Part shown: positions 7,693 through 14,877 of the stretch, piece after piece
Numbering within the stretch: the stretch's first letter is position 1
Layout: each line of letters starts with the position of its first letter
Source of the DNA: CAYWHE01 sp964458125
GTDB lineage: Bacteria > Bacteroidota > Bacteroidia > AKYH767-A > OLB10
Direction: 5' to 3'
NCBI GenBank assembly: GCA_964458125.1
Contig: CAYWHE010000075.1
Location: 1 to 17,369, forward strand
DNA length: 17,369 nt
Translations under genes and position numbers: made by a program
Notes under the pieces: model-generated
The model's input: the letters and a program-made list of their open reading frames with translations, nothing else
Databases searched by the model: none
What the model was told of the DNA's origin: nothing

Positions 7693-8700
7693 TCAATGAG
7701 CCAATATATCATATAGCTGGTTGACCTGGTCACGGGTGCCCAGAACAAAAAGCTTGGCATTCGGCAGCATAATCGTTTCGGGACCTGGATTGATGACATA
7801 TTCACCACTGCCTGCTTTAAAACCGATGATATTGGCACCGGTTTTATTCCGGATGTCAAGTTCACGGATTGACTTATCCTTCAGCCGGTCGGGCAGGTTG
7901 CTGTAAGAAATCTCTTCCAGTTTAATATTAATACGACCCGTGATATGATCAATGAACTCAATAACATCAGGTTTGGTTACCAGAGCCGCCATGTGAGTGC
8001 CGCCGATTTTATCCGGCATGATCACGTTATCAGCCCCGGCACGTTTCAGCTTATTTTCACTGGCGTCATCCGATGCGCGGCTGATAATTTTCACCCGGGG
8101 GTTCATTTCCCTGGCGGTCAGTACTACGAATACATTGTCAGCATCGCTTGGAAGTGTTGTAATCAGGGCCCTGGCATGTTCAATACCTGCACTCATCAAC
8201 ACTTCATCCCGGGTAGCATCCCCCTGAACAAAAATCTGTGAGCCATCTTCCTTCAGGGCGTCAATGATGGCCTGTCCGGGTTCAATGATCACGAAAGGCA
8301 TATGGCCGCTTTTAATCTGTTCACATGCCTGCTTGCCGTTGCGGCCATAACCGCAAACGATCACATGGTTCCTGAGGTTTTTTATCACGCGAGTTGTTTT
8401 ATAATGTTGGAAATATTGCCTGAATTCACCTTCGATAACATAGGTTGTAATGACCGAAATCGCGTAGGCGAAGGTGCCCAGACTGAAAATAATCAGGATA
8501 ATGGTGAATATTTTTCCGGAATCGCTCAGCGGATACACCTCCCTGTACCCCACCGATGCGACCGTGATGATGGTCATGTATAGGGCATCCAGCATGGAAT
8601 AATCCTCAACCAGCATATATCCGCAGACACCGCCCAGGATAACCATCAGCACCATCGATGCCGCAATATAAATTTTTCTGAAATACCTAAACTGATTCAA
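7693..8700 (-). CDS. Two-helix potassium channel with C-terminal RCK (TrkA-N/TrkA-C) domains, atypical filter
   Basis: 335 residues. Two transmembrane helices (about 10-30 and 64-90) flank a pore loop (about 38-57). An RCK N-domain follows with a Rossmann nucleotide-binding motif (VIVCGYGRNG, about 113-122; acidic end of strand 2 at VIIEPGQ). A TrkA-C-like domain starts near residue 250 (about 253-335). This is the MthK/Kch-type layout of ligand-gated K+ channels in the inner membrane. The selectivity filter reads SVGYR (residues 49-53) where the canonical filter is TVGYG; the last glycine is Arg, encoded by AGG at 8542-8544. Conduction may therefore be altered. The start is a TTG at 8700, giving an N-terminus with a basic amphipathic stretch before helix 1. 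The first in-frame ATG is Met16, inside helix 1, so it is unlikely, but the true start is not certain. It is the first gene of a likely unit with the symporter downstream. Confidence 0.88.
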   Translation of the reverse strand: MNQFRYFRKIYIAASMVLMVILGGVCGYMLVEDYSMLDALYMTIITVASVGYREVYPLSDSGKIFTIILIIFSLGTFAYAISVITTYVIEGEFRQYFQHYKTTRVIKNLRNHVIVCGYGRNGKQACEQIKSGHMPFVIIEPGQAIIDALKEDGSQIFVQGDATRDEVLMSAGIEHARALITTLPSDADNVFVVLTAREMNPRVKIISRASDDASENKLKRAGADNVIMPDKIGGTHMAALVTKPDVIEFIDHITGRINIKLEEISYSNLPDRLKDKSIRELDIRNKTGANIIGFKAGSGEYVINPGPETIMLPNAKLFVLGTRDQVNQLYDILAH

Positions 8701-8834
8701 GAATTCAACCTTATTTACCTCGCGAAAATATCAATTTATCAAAGTACAGGGAACGACCAGGAAAATAGTTTTAAACAGGAAAACAATACGCTCAACAGGA
8801 AGTCCCTTCAATACGCACCATTATTCCGGTGAAA

Positions 8835-8864
8835 TTGATTAATTTGTCAAGTAGCTTATCTTTG
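8835..8864 (+). promoter_or_regulatory. Bacteroidota-type promoter with no gene close behind it
   Basis: TTG at 8835-8837, a 19-base spacer, then TATCTTTG at 8857-8864, a near-ideal match to the phylum's promoter. The next credible start codon on this strand is 370 bases downstream (9234), so the transcript has either a long leader or a non-coding product. Confidence 0.6.
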
Positions 8865-8947
8865 ATTCCGAATTTTAAACGTCCGCGTCATCCCTGCCGC
8901 TTCTTTCAAATTTGAATGAACAGCATGCCTTATCCGATCAGAGAAAT

Positions 8948-8962
8948 CACGGACAATCCGTG
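8948..8962 (+). other. Hairpin or small operator-like inverted repeat
   Basis: CACGGA (8948-8953) and TCCGTG (8957-8962) form a perfect 6-bp stem with a 3-base loop, about 85 bases downstream of the promoter at 8835-8864. No U-run follows directly, so it is not a classic terminator. Confidence 0.4.
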
Positions 8963-9233
8963 TCTTTCATCTTTTACTGGAATCACATTCACTTGTAATA
9001 GCTTTCCTGTTTTTTTATTCCCCTATCGCAGGGATCCTGCCGGACGGTCCTCCAAAACCATTTTAATTTGATGTATATTTATCCATCCATTTACTCATAC
9101 TTAATCCTTTTGTTTCACCCTTCCGACCCCTTGCAAAACCATGTCGTATTATTTTCCAGGCGTGGTTCTCCAATGGCCGCCGGGGGTTATTCCCGGAGGA
9201 CAGGTCTGATTTAACAACACCATATTGTTTTTC

Positions 9234-9842
9234 ATGAACGGTACACCATTAAAACTTCTTGCACTGGGTGACTCTTACACGATCGGAGAACGTGTTGCAC
9301 CTGAAGAATGCTTCCCTGTTCAAACGGCCGGGTTGCTGAAAAAGGAAAACCTCATCTTCGAAACCGTAAAAATAACAGCCGCCACCGGCTGGACCACCGA
9401 TGAACTGAAAGCCGCCATCTTGTCGGAGCATATAACCGGGCCATATGACGTGGTAACATTATTAATCGGAGTAAATAACCAGTATCGCGGCCGCGATATC
9501 ATAAACTACCGCCTGGAATTCCGGGAACTGCTGCAAATGGCCTCGGGTTTTACCGGTAAGGGCGCCTCGGCGGTTTACGTGCTTTCCATTCCCGACTGGG
9601 GGGTCACGCCTTTTGCCGGGGATCGCGACCCTGTAAAAATTGCGCGGGAGATTGATGCCTTCAATGCCATCAACCGGGAGGAAGCACAACTTGCAAAGGC
9701 TCATTACATCGACATCACCGATATTACCAGGCGATCACCGGAGCAACCTGAACTGCTGGCCGATGACGGCCTGCATCCATCCGGAATCATGTACCGGGCA
9801 TGGGCCGAAAGACTGGCTGACGTAATCAGAAAGACGATTTAA
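9234..9842 (+). CDS. Cytoplasmic SGNH/GDSL-family hydrolase
   Basis: A 202-residue hydrolase of the SGNH (GDSL) fold; the family cleaves ester bonds in lipids, thioesters or acetylated sugars. All four signature blocks are visible: GDSY at 12-15 with nucleophile Ser14, the block II Gly around residue 52 (ATGWTTDEL), the block III Asn in GVNNQ (79-83), and DGLHPS with the Asp178/His181 pair. Length is typical of single-domain members. There is no signal peptide, so it should act in the cytoplasm. The ATG at 9234 was chosen over an in-frame TTG at 9225 because it puts the first beta strand (LKLLALGDSY) right after the start. The natural substrate cannot be predicted. It converges with the alkD gene, with stops 22 bp apart and no clear terminator in between. 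Confidence 0.9.
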   Translation: MNGTPLKLLALGDSYTIGERVAPEECFPVQTAGLLKKENLIFETVKITAATGWTTDELKAAILSEHITGPYDVVTLLIGVNNQYRGRDIINYRLEFRELLQMASGFTGKGASAVYVLSIPDWGVTPFAGDRDPVKIAREIDAFNAINREEAQLAKAHYIDITDITRRSPEQPELLADDGLHPSGIMYRAWAERLADVIRKTI

Positions 9843-9864
9843 ACCTCCTGCGAAGGTGCACTTT

Positions 9865-10596
9865 TCATTTCTTTTTAAAGTTGCGGTTTCGTTTGATATC
9901 CAGTCTTTCCAAAACAGAAGTCTGATTCAATTCCCGCCAGGCATCCGATGCAATCCATTGAGCAGAGCGCGCGGGCCGGATCCGGATCCGGTTGATGGCG
10001 GCCAGCGCCTGGGCATGTAAAAAGTGACTGCGTTTCCCGCATTGACGCAAGGCCCAATTGATCGCCTTTTTCACAAAATTGCGGTCATCGCCGGCCTCTT
10101 CTTCCATACGGGAGAAAAAGGGAATAAAATTCTGATCATCTCCCTTTTTATCGTGTACGGCCAACATGGCCATTAAGGCGAAACCGGCGCGCTTTTCAAA
10201 CTCAGGTTCCCTCGCTGACCAATCCATGGCTTTTTCATAGGCCCATGGAGTTTTCCAGAAAAGGTTGCCGCAGGCCCCGTCACATACGGCCCAGTTTTGT
10301 ATCGTTTTAATCCAACGTTCCATCTGGGCAGCCGTAACCTTTTTTGGATCCCCTGTAAGCGTTGCCAGCAGGCGGGCTTCGTGAATGCCCGTATCCCAGA
10401 GTTGCAGGGACAGTTCCTGGTTTTTCCCGATTTTTTTTGCCAAATCATGGATCACCGGATTGGGAATTCCCAGGGATTGCTCCGCCGGTATGGCAAAATG
10501 GGCGCGGGCCATCGCACTTTCCGGATCATACATGGTTTCCAGGCAGGCCATGATGTCATTAAAATCATTTAGGTTAAATGCATTCGTTGATGTCAT
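9865..10596 (-). CDS. AlkD-type DNA alkylation repair glycosylase
   Basis: 243 residues, close to the 237 of Bacillus cereus AlkD, a HEAT-like-repeat glycosylase that removes bulky or charged N3/N7-alkylated purines without flipping the base. The residues important in AlkD (Trp109, Asp113, Trp187 there) have clear counterparts: Trp102 and Asp106 in NWAVCDGAC and Trp181 in NWALRQCGK. The all-helical, repeat-like pattern and the absence of a signal peptide fit a cytoplasmic DNA-repair enzyme. The ATG at 10596 starts 20-odd residues before the first conserved helix (YDPESAMARAHFAI). It is divergent from the flavoenzyme gene at 10740, and the 143 bp between them hold that gene's promoter and inverted repeats. 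I see no TAnnTTTG on the minus strand. The C-terminus is strongly basic (KRNRNFKKK), which could aid DNA binding. Confidence 0.9.
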   Translation of the reverse strand: MTSTNAFNLNDFNDIMACLETMYDPESAMARAHFAIPAEQSLGIPNPVIHDLAKKIGKNQELSLQLWDTGIHEARLLATLTGDPKKVTAAQMERWIKTIQNWAVCDGACGNLFWKTPWAYEKAMDWSAREPEFEKRAGFALMAMLAVHDKKGDDQNFIPFFSRMEEEAGDDRNFVKKAINWALRQCGKRSHFLHAQALAAINRIRIRPARSAQWIASDAWRELNQTSVLERLDIKRNRNFKKK

Positions 10597-10654
10597 ATGG
10601 TAAAATTAAAAGAATAAGCCGAATCCATAAAAATTCCATGCAGGTGATTTATGT

Positions 10655-10689
10655 CATGGTTTCAAAACCTTTCCATGAATAGGTTTGAA
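10655..10689. promoter_or_regulatory. Overlapping inverted repeats, candidate operator
   Basis: TTCAAAACCT (10661-10670) is matched by AGGTTTGAA (10681-10689), with one unpaired A and arm centres about 20 bp apart (two helical turns). A second nested set uses the same bases: GGTTT (10658-10662)/AAACC (10665-10669), and CATGG (10655-10659)/CCATG (10673-10677). The right arm reaches to 14 bp before the -7 element of the flavoenzyme promoter, where a regulator could block or recruit polymerase. No regulator gene is adjacent. Confidence 0.35.
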
Positions 10690-10702
10690 GGTGGTTTTAA
10701 TT

Positions 10703-10710
10703 TATCTTTG
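10703..10710 (+). promoter_or_regulatory. -7 element of the flavoenzyme gene
   Basis: TATCTTTG, an exact TAnnTTTG match, 29 bases before the ATG at 10740. A TTG at 10685-10687 gives only a 15-base spacer, short of the usual 19-20, so the -33 element is weak or absent. That would fit a promoter that needs an activator. Confidence 0.6.
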
Positions 10711-10739
10711 CCGGCCCGTCAATTTATTTATTGCAGTCT

Positions 10740-11978
10740 ATGAAACGAGAAAAAACAGATGTCCTGGTCATCGGAGCCGGTCCTGCCGGTACCATTGCCG
10801 CATCTCTTATCCATCAGGCCGGTTTGAAAACCAGGATTGTTGAAAAACTCCGTTTTCCGCGCTTTGTCATCGGTGAAAGTTTGTTACCCCGCAGCATGGA
10901 AGCATTCGAAGAAGCCGGTTTCCTGGAGGCCATAAAAAAAGCAGGTTTCCAGGAAAAATTCGGAGCCAAGTTTGTCAAAGGTGAAATCACCTGCGATTTT
11001 AATTTTGCCGATCAGTTTACCAAAGGCTGGAACTGGACCTGGCAGGTTACACGTGCCGATTTCGACCAGTTGCTGGCCGATGAAGTCCGGAAGAAGGGCG
11101 TACAGGTTGATTTTGAAACGGAAGTCACCGGAATTGAGATGAACGGCACCGATTCCGTCACGACCGTAAAAAACAGTTCCGGTGAAGAAACCAAGATTGA
11201 ATCCCGTTTTATCGTGGACGGGAGCGGTTATGGCCGGGTGATTCCGAGACTTTTCAATCTTGACCGGCCATCCAACCTGCCTCCTCGGAAGACCCTGTTC
11301 TCACACCTGAAGGATTTAAGGCGAATGGACTATCATGAGCCCAACCGGATCACCGTTGTGTCTCATGCTCCAGGCGTCTGGATCTGGATCATTCCATTTT
11401 CCACCGGTATCACGTCCGTAGGCTTTGTGGGAGATCCGGAGTTTTTTAAGCCGTTTAAAGGGACCCCTGAAGAGTGCCTGAGGGCCATGCTGCAAAGCGA
11501 ACCGGTCACCAGGGAGCGCTTTGATCAGGCCGAGATGCTGTTTGAACCGCGCACGCTTGAAAGCTGGTCGGTGACAACTGACAGGTTCTACGGTGATGGA
11601 TTTGTGCTCACCGGAAATGTGACGGAATTTCTTGACCCTGTATTTTCATCCGGTGTGACCCTGGCGGTATCCAGTTCACAACTGGCGGCCCACCTGGTGA
11701 TCCGGCAACTGAAAGGGGAAAAAGTTGACTGGCAGAAAGAATACACCGATATCATGCAACAAGGCGTTGACGTTTTCCGCACCTATGTGATGAGCTGGTA
11801 TGACGGATCTTTACAGGATATTTTTTATGCTCCCAATCCCAACAAAGACATCATGAAAATGATTTGTTCGGTGCTGGCCGGTTATGTCTGGGATACCAGC
11901 AATCCATATGTTCGTAAGCATGAAAAGGCCGTTAAAACCCTTGCCGAGGTGGTGCGGATGGAAGCTCATTCCATGTGA
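10740..11978 (+). CDS. FAD-dependent oxidoreductase of the flavin-dependent halogenase group
   Basis: 412 residues. An N-terminal FAD-binding Rossmann motif (VLVIGAGPAG, 8-17; Glu35 ends strand 2) is followed by VIGESLLPRS (43-52). Two features point to flavin-dependent halogenases rather than ordinary monooxygenases: the WxWxIP motif (WIWIIP, 214-219) and a lysine (Lys73) in GFQEKFGAKF, where halogenases acting on carrier-bound or phenolic substrates keep the catalytic lysine. The second FAD motif reads GNVTEFLDPVFSSGVTLA, like the GDAAGFIDPxFSSGV of halogenases but with the first Asp replaced by Asn. Such enzymes use FADH2, O2 and halide to halogenate aromatic or carrier-bound substrates. 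Bacteroidota also carry relatives of unknown reaction, so halogenation is inferred. The ATG at 10740 (rather than TTG at 10731) fits the promoter. No flavin reductase, carrier protein or pigment gene is adjacent, so the substrate is unknown. Confidence 0.82.
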   Translation: MKREKTDVLVIGAGPAGTIAASLIHQAGLKTRIVEKLRFPRFVIGESLLPRSMEAFEEAGFLEAIKKAGFQEKFGAKFVKGEITCDFNFADQFTKGWNWTWQVTRADFDQLLADEVRKKGVQVDFETEVTGIEMNGTDSVTTVKNSSGEETKIESRFIVDGSGYGRVIPRLFNLDRPSNLPPRKTLFSHLKDLRRMDYHEPNRITVVSHAPGVWIWIIPFSTGITSVGFVGDPEFFKPFKGTPEECLRAMLQSEPVTRERFDQAEMLFEPRTLESWSVTTDRFYGDGFVLTGNVTEFLDPVFSSGVTLAVSSSQLAAHLVIRQLKGEKVDWQKEYTDIMQQGVDVFRTYVMSWYDGSLQDIFYAPNPNKDIMKMICSVLAGYVWDTSNPYVRKHEKAVKTLAEVVRMEAHSM

Positions 11979-12079
11979 GGCCTGCTGATTTTAACCTTTT
12001 ACCGGATTAACGGAATGAAATCAAACAAGCAAACAGGCTTTGCGGTCTTTCTTTCAATCAAATGCTGAAATAGTGCATA

Positions 12080-13426
12080 TTATTTTTCCCTGACCATGGG
12101 AGAAATACCATCATAGCGGGTAATAATGACGGTTTTATCCTTTTCAATAAAACCAAATTCAGCGCTTGCCGTAAGGATTTCTCCCCTGAACAGAATTTTT
12201 CCGGATGGTCTTAAGGAAGTGGTGGTCTGCGCCTCCTGTCCTACCCAGTCATGTACCGGCAGGTTTGTTTCCATTCCTGTACCTGGCGTCATGGAATTCT
12301 GCAGCACCATCCGTTTGAAAGCTGGTGTATGCATGAATCCCTTGCCGAGGGTAAGGAACATGACCAGGGAGGCCACCATGGCCAATACGACAATAGCCAC
12401 GGAGGTGAGGATTTGTGCCGGACCGATACCGGTAAAATCAAAACCCTGGTTATTCAGCATGCTGGCTGCCAGTCCGCCAACGGTGAAGAAAATGCCCAGT
12501 ATGCCGGTTATGCCGAATCCGGGTATGACGAATATTTCAAGGGCAATCAGGATCATGCCCACGATAAAAACAAGGATTTCCCAGTTGGCGGCCAGCCCCT
12601 CCAGATACAGCGGAGCAAAATAAAGGATGGCGGCCAGGATACCGGCAATCAGCGGAAAGCCAATACCGGGATGCTGCATTTCGAAATAAAGTCCGCCGAG
12701 CATGACCAGAATCAGGATGCCGCTGATGGCGGGATGAATCAAGATGCCGATGATATTTTCCACCCACGTGGGGTCATATACGAAGGTTTTATAATCGTTG
12801 ATTTGCTCTTTTCCGAGCACCTGTCTCCAGTTTTCGGCCATGCCGTCACAAAAACCGTTTTTCATGGCTTCGGAAGGTGTAAACGTCAAAACCTTTCCTG
12901 AATCGTTAACCCCCGGGATGTAAATTCTCGGATCCACCATGGCTTCCGCGATATGCGGATCGCGATGCCGGGCTTCTGCCGTGGAACGCATCATGGCACG
13001 CATATAGGACTGGTACTTGTCGGGCAGGGCTTCGGCCTGTTGATTAACCACCGTGGCCGCGCCCATGCTGGACCCGGTTCGCATGTATATCCGGTTGCAG
13101 GCCAAAGCGATGAGGGCACCGGCAGATGCCGCATTATTGTTAATAAAGACCAGTACAGGAACCGGACAGTTCAGCAATTTAGTTCGTATGCTGTCGGCGG
13201 CATCCAGCATTCCTCCATACGTATTCATTTCAATCAGGATGCAGGCGGCGTTCATGGAAACGGCTTCATCAACTGCCTGGGCCGCTTTGCGGGCCATAGC
13301 CGGAGTAATTTCTTCCATGATGGAAAACCGGTATACCAGCGGTACCTCTTTCGCATTCGAGAGGCATGTCATGCATACCAGAACAACAATGACTGCCGTT
13401 ATATATGAAGTTAATTTTGTGAACAT
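12080..13426 (-). CDS. Long-form NfeD membrane serine protease (ClpP class)
   Basis: 448 residues from the ATG at 13426. Residues 1-25 form a signal peptide. A ClpP-like periplasmic domain follows, with NTYGGMLDAAD (68-78) and the nucleophile Ser101 in NNNAASAGALIAL; Lys137 in LPDKYQSYMRAM is the likely dyad lysine, as in archaeal 1510-N protease. A block of about five membrane helices (from about 228 to 375) leads to a C-terminal cytoplasmic OB-fold NfeD domain (about 390-448; LRPSGKILFRGE). The family cleaves hydrophobic segments of membrane proteins and usually works with a stomatin/SPFH protein such as FloA encoded next door. No SPFH gene is present in this window. A longer reading from 13477 would bury the signal peptide, so the shorter start is preferred. 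The gene is divergent from the LysM gene and convergent with the flavoenzyme. Confidence 0.92.
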   Translation of the reverse strand: MFTKLTSYITAVIVVLVCMTCLSNAKEVPLVYRFSIMEEITPAMARKAAQAVDEAVSMNAACILIEMNTYGGMLDAADSIRTKLLNCPVPVLVFINNNAASAGALIALACNRIYMRTGSSMGAATVVNQQAEALPDKYQSYMRAMMRSTAEARHRDPHIAEAMVDPRIYIPGVNDSGKVLTFTPSEAMKNGFCDGMAENWRQVLGKEQINDYKTFVYDPTWVENIIGILIHPAISGILILVMLGGLYFEMQHPGIGFPLIAGILAAILYFAPLYLEGLAANWEILVFIVGMILIALEIFVIPGFGITGILGIFFTVGGLAASMLNNQGFDFTGIGPAQILTSVAIVVLAMVASLVMFLTLGKGFMHTPAFKRMVLQNSMTPGTGMETNLPVHDWVGQEAQTTTSLRPSGKILFRGEILTASAEFGFIEKDKTVIITRYDGISPMVREK

Positions 13427-13484
13427 GTTAATTACTTTGTTAATAACCTGATTGTTGCAAAAAACAGCCCTGTTCATTAAAAAC

Positions 13485-13492
13485 TAAATTTG
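13485..13492 (+). promoter_or_regulatory. -7 element of the LysM protein gene
   Basis: TAAATTTG matches TAnnTTTG and lies 25 bases before the ATG at 13518. No well-spaced TTG is seen upstream. It lies outside the NfeD gene if that starts at 13426. Confidence 0.5.
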
Positions 13493-13517
13493 TGTAAAAT
13501 TAATTGATTATCACAGG

Positions 13518-14567
13518 ATGATGCAGCCTTTCAGAACTATTTTTCTTCTTTTCTATGTTTTTTTGCTGACCGCCCAGGTTTCTCAGGCTCATACCTGGCC
13601 GGCAGACACACTTCAACAAAAGAAGGTAAACGGTGTCCGTGTAAAGTTGTATAAGGTCCAGGCTAAGGACAGTTGGAGCAGCATATCAAGGAAGAGCAAG
13701 GTTAGCGTGGCCTACCTGATGTCGGTTAATAACGGAGTTGAAAACCTGAAACCCGGTCAGATCATCAACATCCCGACGGAAGAGAAAAAACCGGATGCCG
13801 GTCAGGAAAAGCCCGTCACCCTTCCGGTTGGAGCTGATGAATCGGAGCCACCAGCACCTGTCAAAGAATCAAAAGAATCAAAATACCAGGAAGCCGTTTA
13901 TCATACCGTTAAAAAGGGTGAGACGCTGTTCAGGGTCAGTAAATTCTATAACCAGTCGGTTGAAAACATCAAAACCTGGAACAAACTGCGTGACAATAAC
14001 CTGAAGGCGGGCCAGAAGCTGATTGTGAACCATGTTTACAAATATAAAAAGGGCGGCACTGAAAAACCATCCCGGGTGGCTACCATCTCCACCACCGCCC
14101 AGGCCAATACGAAAAGCGAATCACCTGTCTCCAATAAAAAGGAACCTGATCATCAGGATATAGCACCTGCCGCAACCCAGCCTTCCGGTCTGGTGGCCAG
14201 TTCGGAGAGAACCAGTACGGGTTTAAATGAAACTGCCGGCGCTACAGTGGTTACCAATACCTCCACCACAACCAACGGCCGTATTGTCAGGCAGGTACAG
14301 GAAACCGGGGTGGCCGCCTGGATCATGGACGGGGATTTAAACCAGCATAAATATTATGCGCTGCACCGCAGCGCACCTGTTGGAACCATAATCAAGGTTA
14401 CTAATCGCATGAACGGGCGCTATGTATTTGTAAAAGTGGTGGGCCTGATGCCGGATACCGGTGACAACCAAAACCTGATCATTAAAATTTCACAGGCCGC
14501 CTCCAATAAAATCAATGTCCTGGATTCCCGTTTCCAGGCTGAATTGAGTTACGGAGTTGCGGAATAA
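13518..14567 (+). CDS. Secreted cell-wall protein with two LysM domains and a C-terminal double-psi-barrel-like domain
   Basis: 349 residues. A signal peptide (1-24, ending VSQA) is followed by LysM 1 (about 44-86, LYKVQAKDSWSSISRKSKVS) and LysM 2 (about 128-171, YHTVKKGETLFRVSKFYNQS). A Ser/Thr/Lys-rich linker (about 172-260) leads to a conserved C-terminal domain (261-349). Its pattern (GVAAWIMDG, ALHRSAPVGTIIKVTN, VFVKVVGLMPD, ELSYG) resembles RlpA-like double-psi beta-barrel domains seen on many Bacteroidota LysM proteins. LysM modules bind peptidoglycan GlcNAc, so this should sit in the periplasm on the cell wall. Whether the barrel domain cleaves glycan is doubtful, because I do not see the catalytic Asp/His arrangement of active RlpA. 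Its own promoter lies just upstream, and a small ORF begins 9 bases after its stop. Confidence 0.87.
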   Translation: MMQPFRTIFLLFYVFLLTAQVSQAHTWPADTLQQKKVNGVRVKLYKVQAKDSWSSISRKSKVSVAYLMSVNNGVENLKPGQIINIPTEEKKPDAGQEKPVTLPVGADESEPPAPVKESKESKYQEAVYHTVKKGETLFRVSKFYNQSVENIKTWNKLRDNNLKAGQKLIVNHVYKYKKGGTEKPSRVATISTTAQANTKSESPVSNKKEPDHQDIAPAATQPSGLVASSERTSTGLNETAGATVVTNTSTTTNGRIVRQVQETGVAAWIMDGDLNQHKYYALHRSAPVGTIIKVTNRMNGRYVFVKVVGLMPDTGDNQNLIIKISQAASNKINVLDSRFQAELSYGVAE

Positions 14568-14576
14568 ACCAGCTTC

Positions 14577-14717
14577 ATGAAACCCGAATATACCGAATAT
14601 TCCATTTTCCGGTTTTTCCTCATGCTGGAATTGCTTTTCGTCAGGCGGGGAATGAATACGGAAGAACTGGCCAGGAAGGAAATGGAACTCCTGGAGGGCA
14701 CACGAAAGATTTCCTGA
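14577..14717 (+). CDS. Possible small protein of 46 residues
   Basis: An ATG-started frame that begins 9 bases after the LysM gene stop, so it could be translated from the same message. The N-terminal half is hydrophobic and aromatic (YSIFRFFLMLELLFVRR) and the C-terminal half is charged and helical (MNTEELARKEMELLEG). This could form one membrane-associated helix followed by an amphipathic helix. I do not recognise a family. No independent promoter or clear Shine-Dalgarno is seen. The tight spacing and organised composition favour a gene; the short length makes a chance frame possible. Confidence 0.45.
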   Translation: MKPEYTEYSIFRFFLMLELLFVRRGMNTEELARKEMELLEGTRKIS

Positions 14718-14797
14718 TCCTGGGCAATGCTTTCCGGAAATGAACGTCCAGTCCCATAATTGTTTATAATTTATAGTTAAAGAAATATGCTTTTGAG

Positions 14798-14805
14798 TAC
14801 ATTTG
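14798..14805 (+). promoter_or_regulatory. -7 element of the coiled-coil lipoprotein gene
   Basis: TACATTTG matches TAnnTTTG. It overlaps an in-frame TTG at 14803, which rules out that upstream start and supports the ATG at 14878, leaving a leader of about 70 bases. That leader holds a small CTGC/GCAG hairpin at 14830-14842. Confidence 0.5.
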
Positions 14806-14877
14806 CGTCACATTTTCCCAACCCCTCCCCTGCTTTTTGCAGATTTTGATTCTATCACCAAACCCTATACTCCCGCC

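Larger units (their letters stand above)
8701..9233. other. Gene-poor intergenic region with a promoter and a small hairpin
   Basis: About 530 bp between the divergently oriented channel gene and SGNH hydrolase gene. No open frame here is convincing. The longest with an ATG that I found is 51 codons at 8916-9071 on the plus strand, with unremarkable composition. Recognisable elements are a promoter at 8835-8864, a hairpin at 8948-8962 and a weak GC-rich inverted repeat (CCGGG 9180-9184, CCCGG 9192-9196). It could hold the long leader of the hydrolase gene or a small RNA. I see no known riboswitch. Confidence 0.5.

Noticed and set aside
7945..8583. Plus-strand frames of 76-98 codons opposite the K+ channel gene
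   Set aside because: They are antisense to conserved RCK-domain sequence, with no coding features of their own.
8916..9071. 51-codon plus-strand frame beginning MNSMPYPIREITDN
   Set aside because: It starts downstream of a good promoter, but the composition is mixed with no helix or signal pattern and there is no recognisable similarity; too weak to list as a gene.
12126..13451. Long plus-strand open frames opposite the NfeD gene (up to 216 codons)
   Set aside because: They lie entirely antisense to a well-supported membrane protease. Their translations are low-complexity or His/Gly/Gln-rich without domain character, as expected of the complementary strand.
14731..14740. Perfect palindrome TTTCCGGAAA as a regulator site
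   Set aside because: A 10-bp palindrome in isolation, about 60 bp from the promoter and with no second copy nearby; chance is a sufficient explanation.
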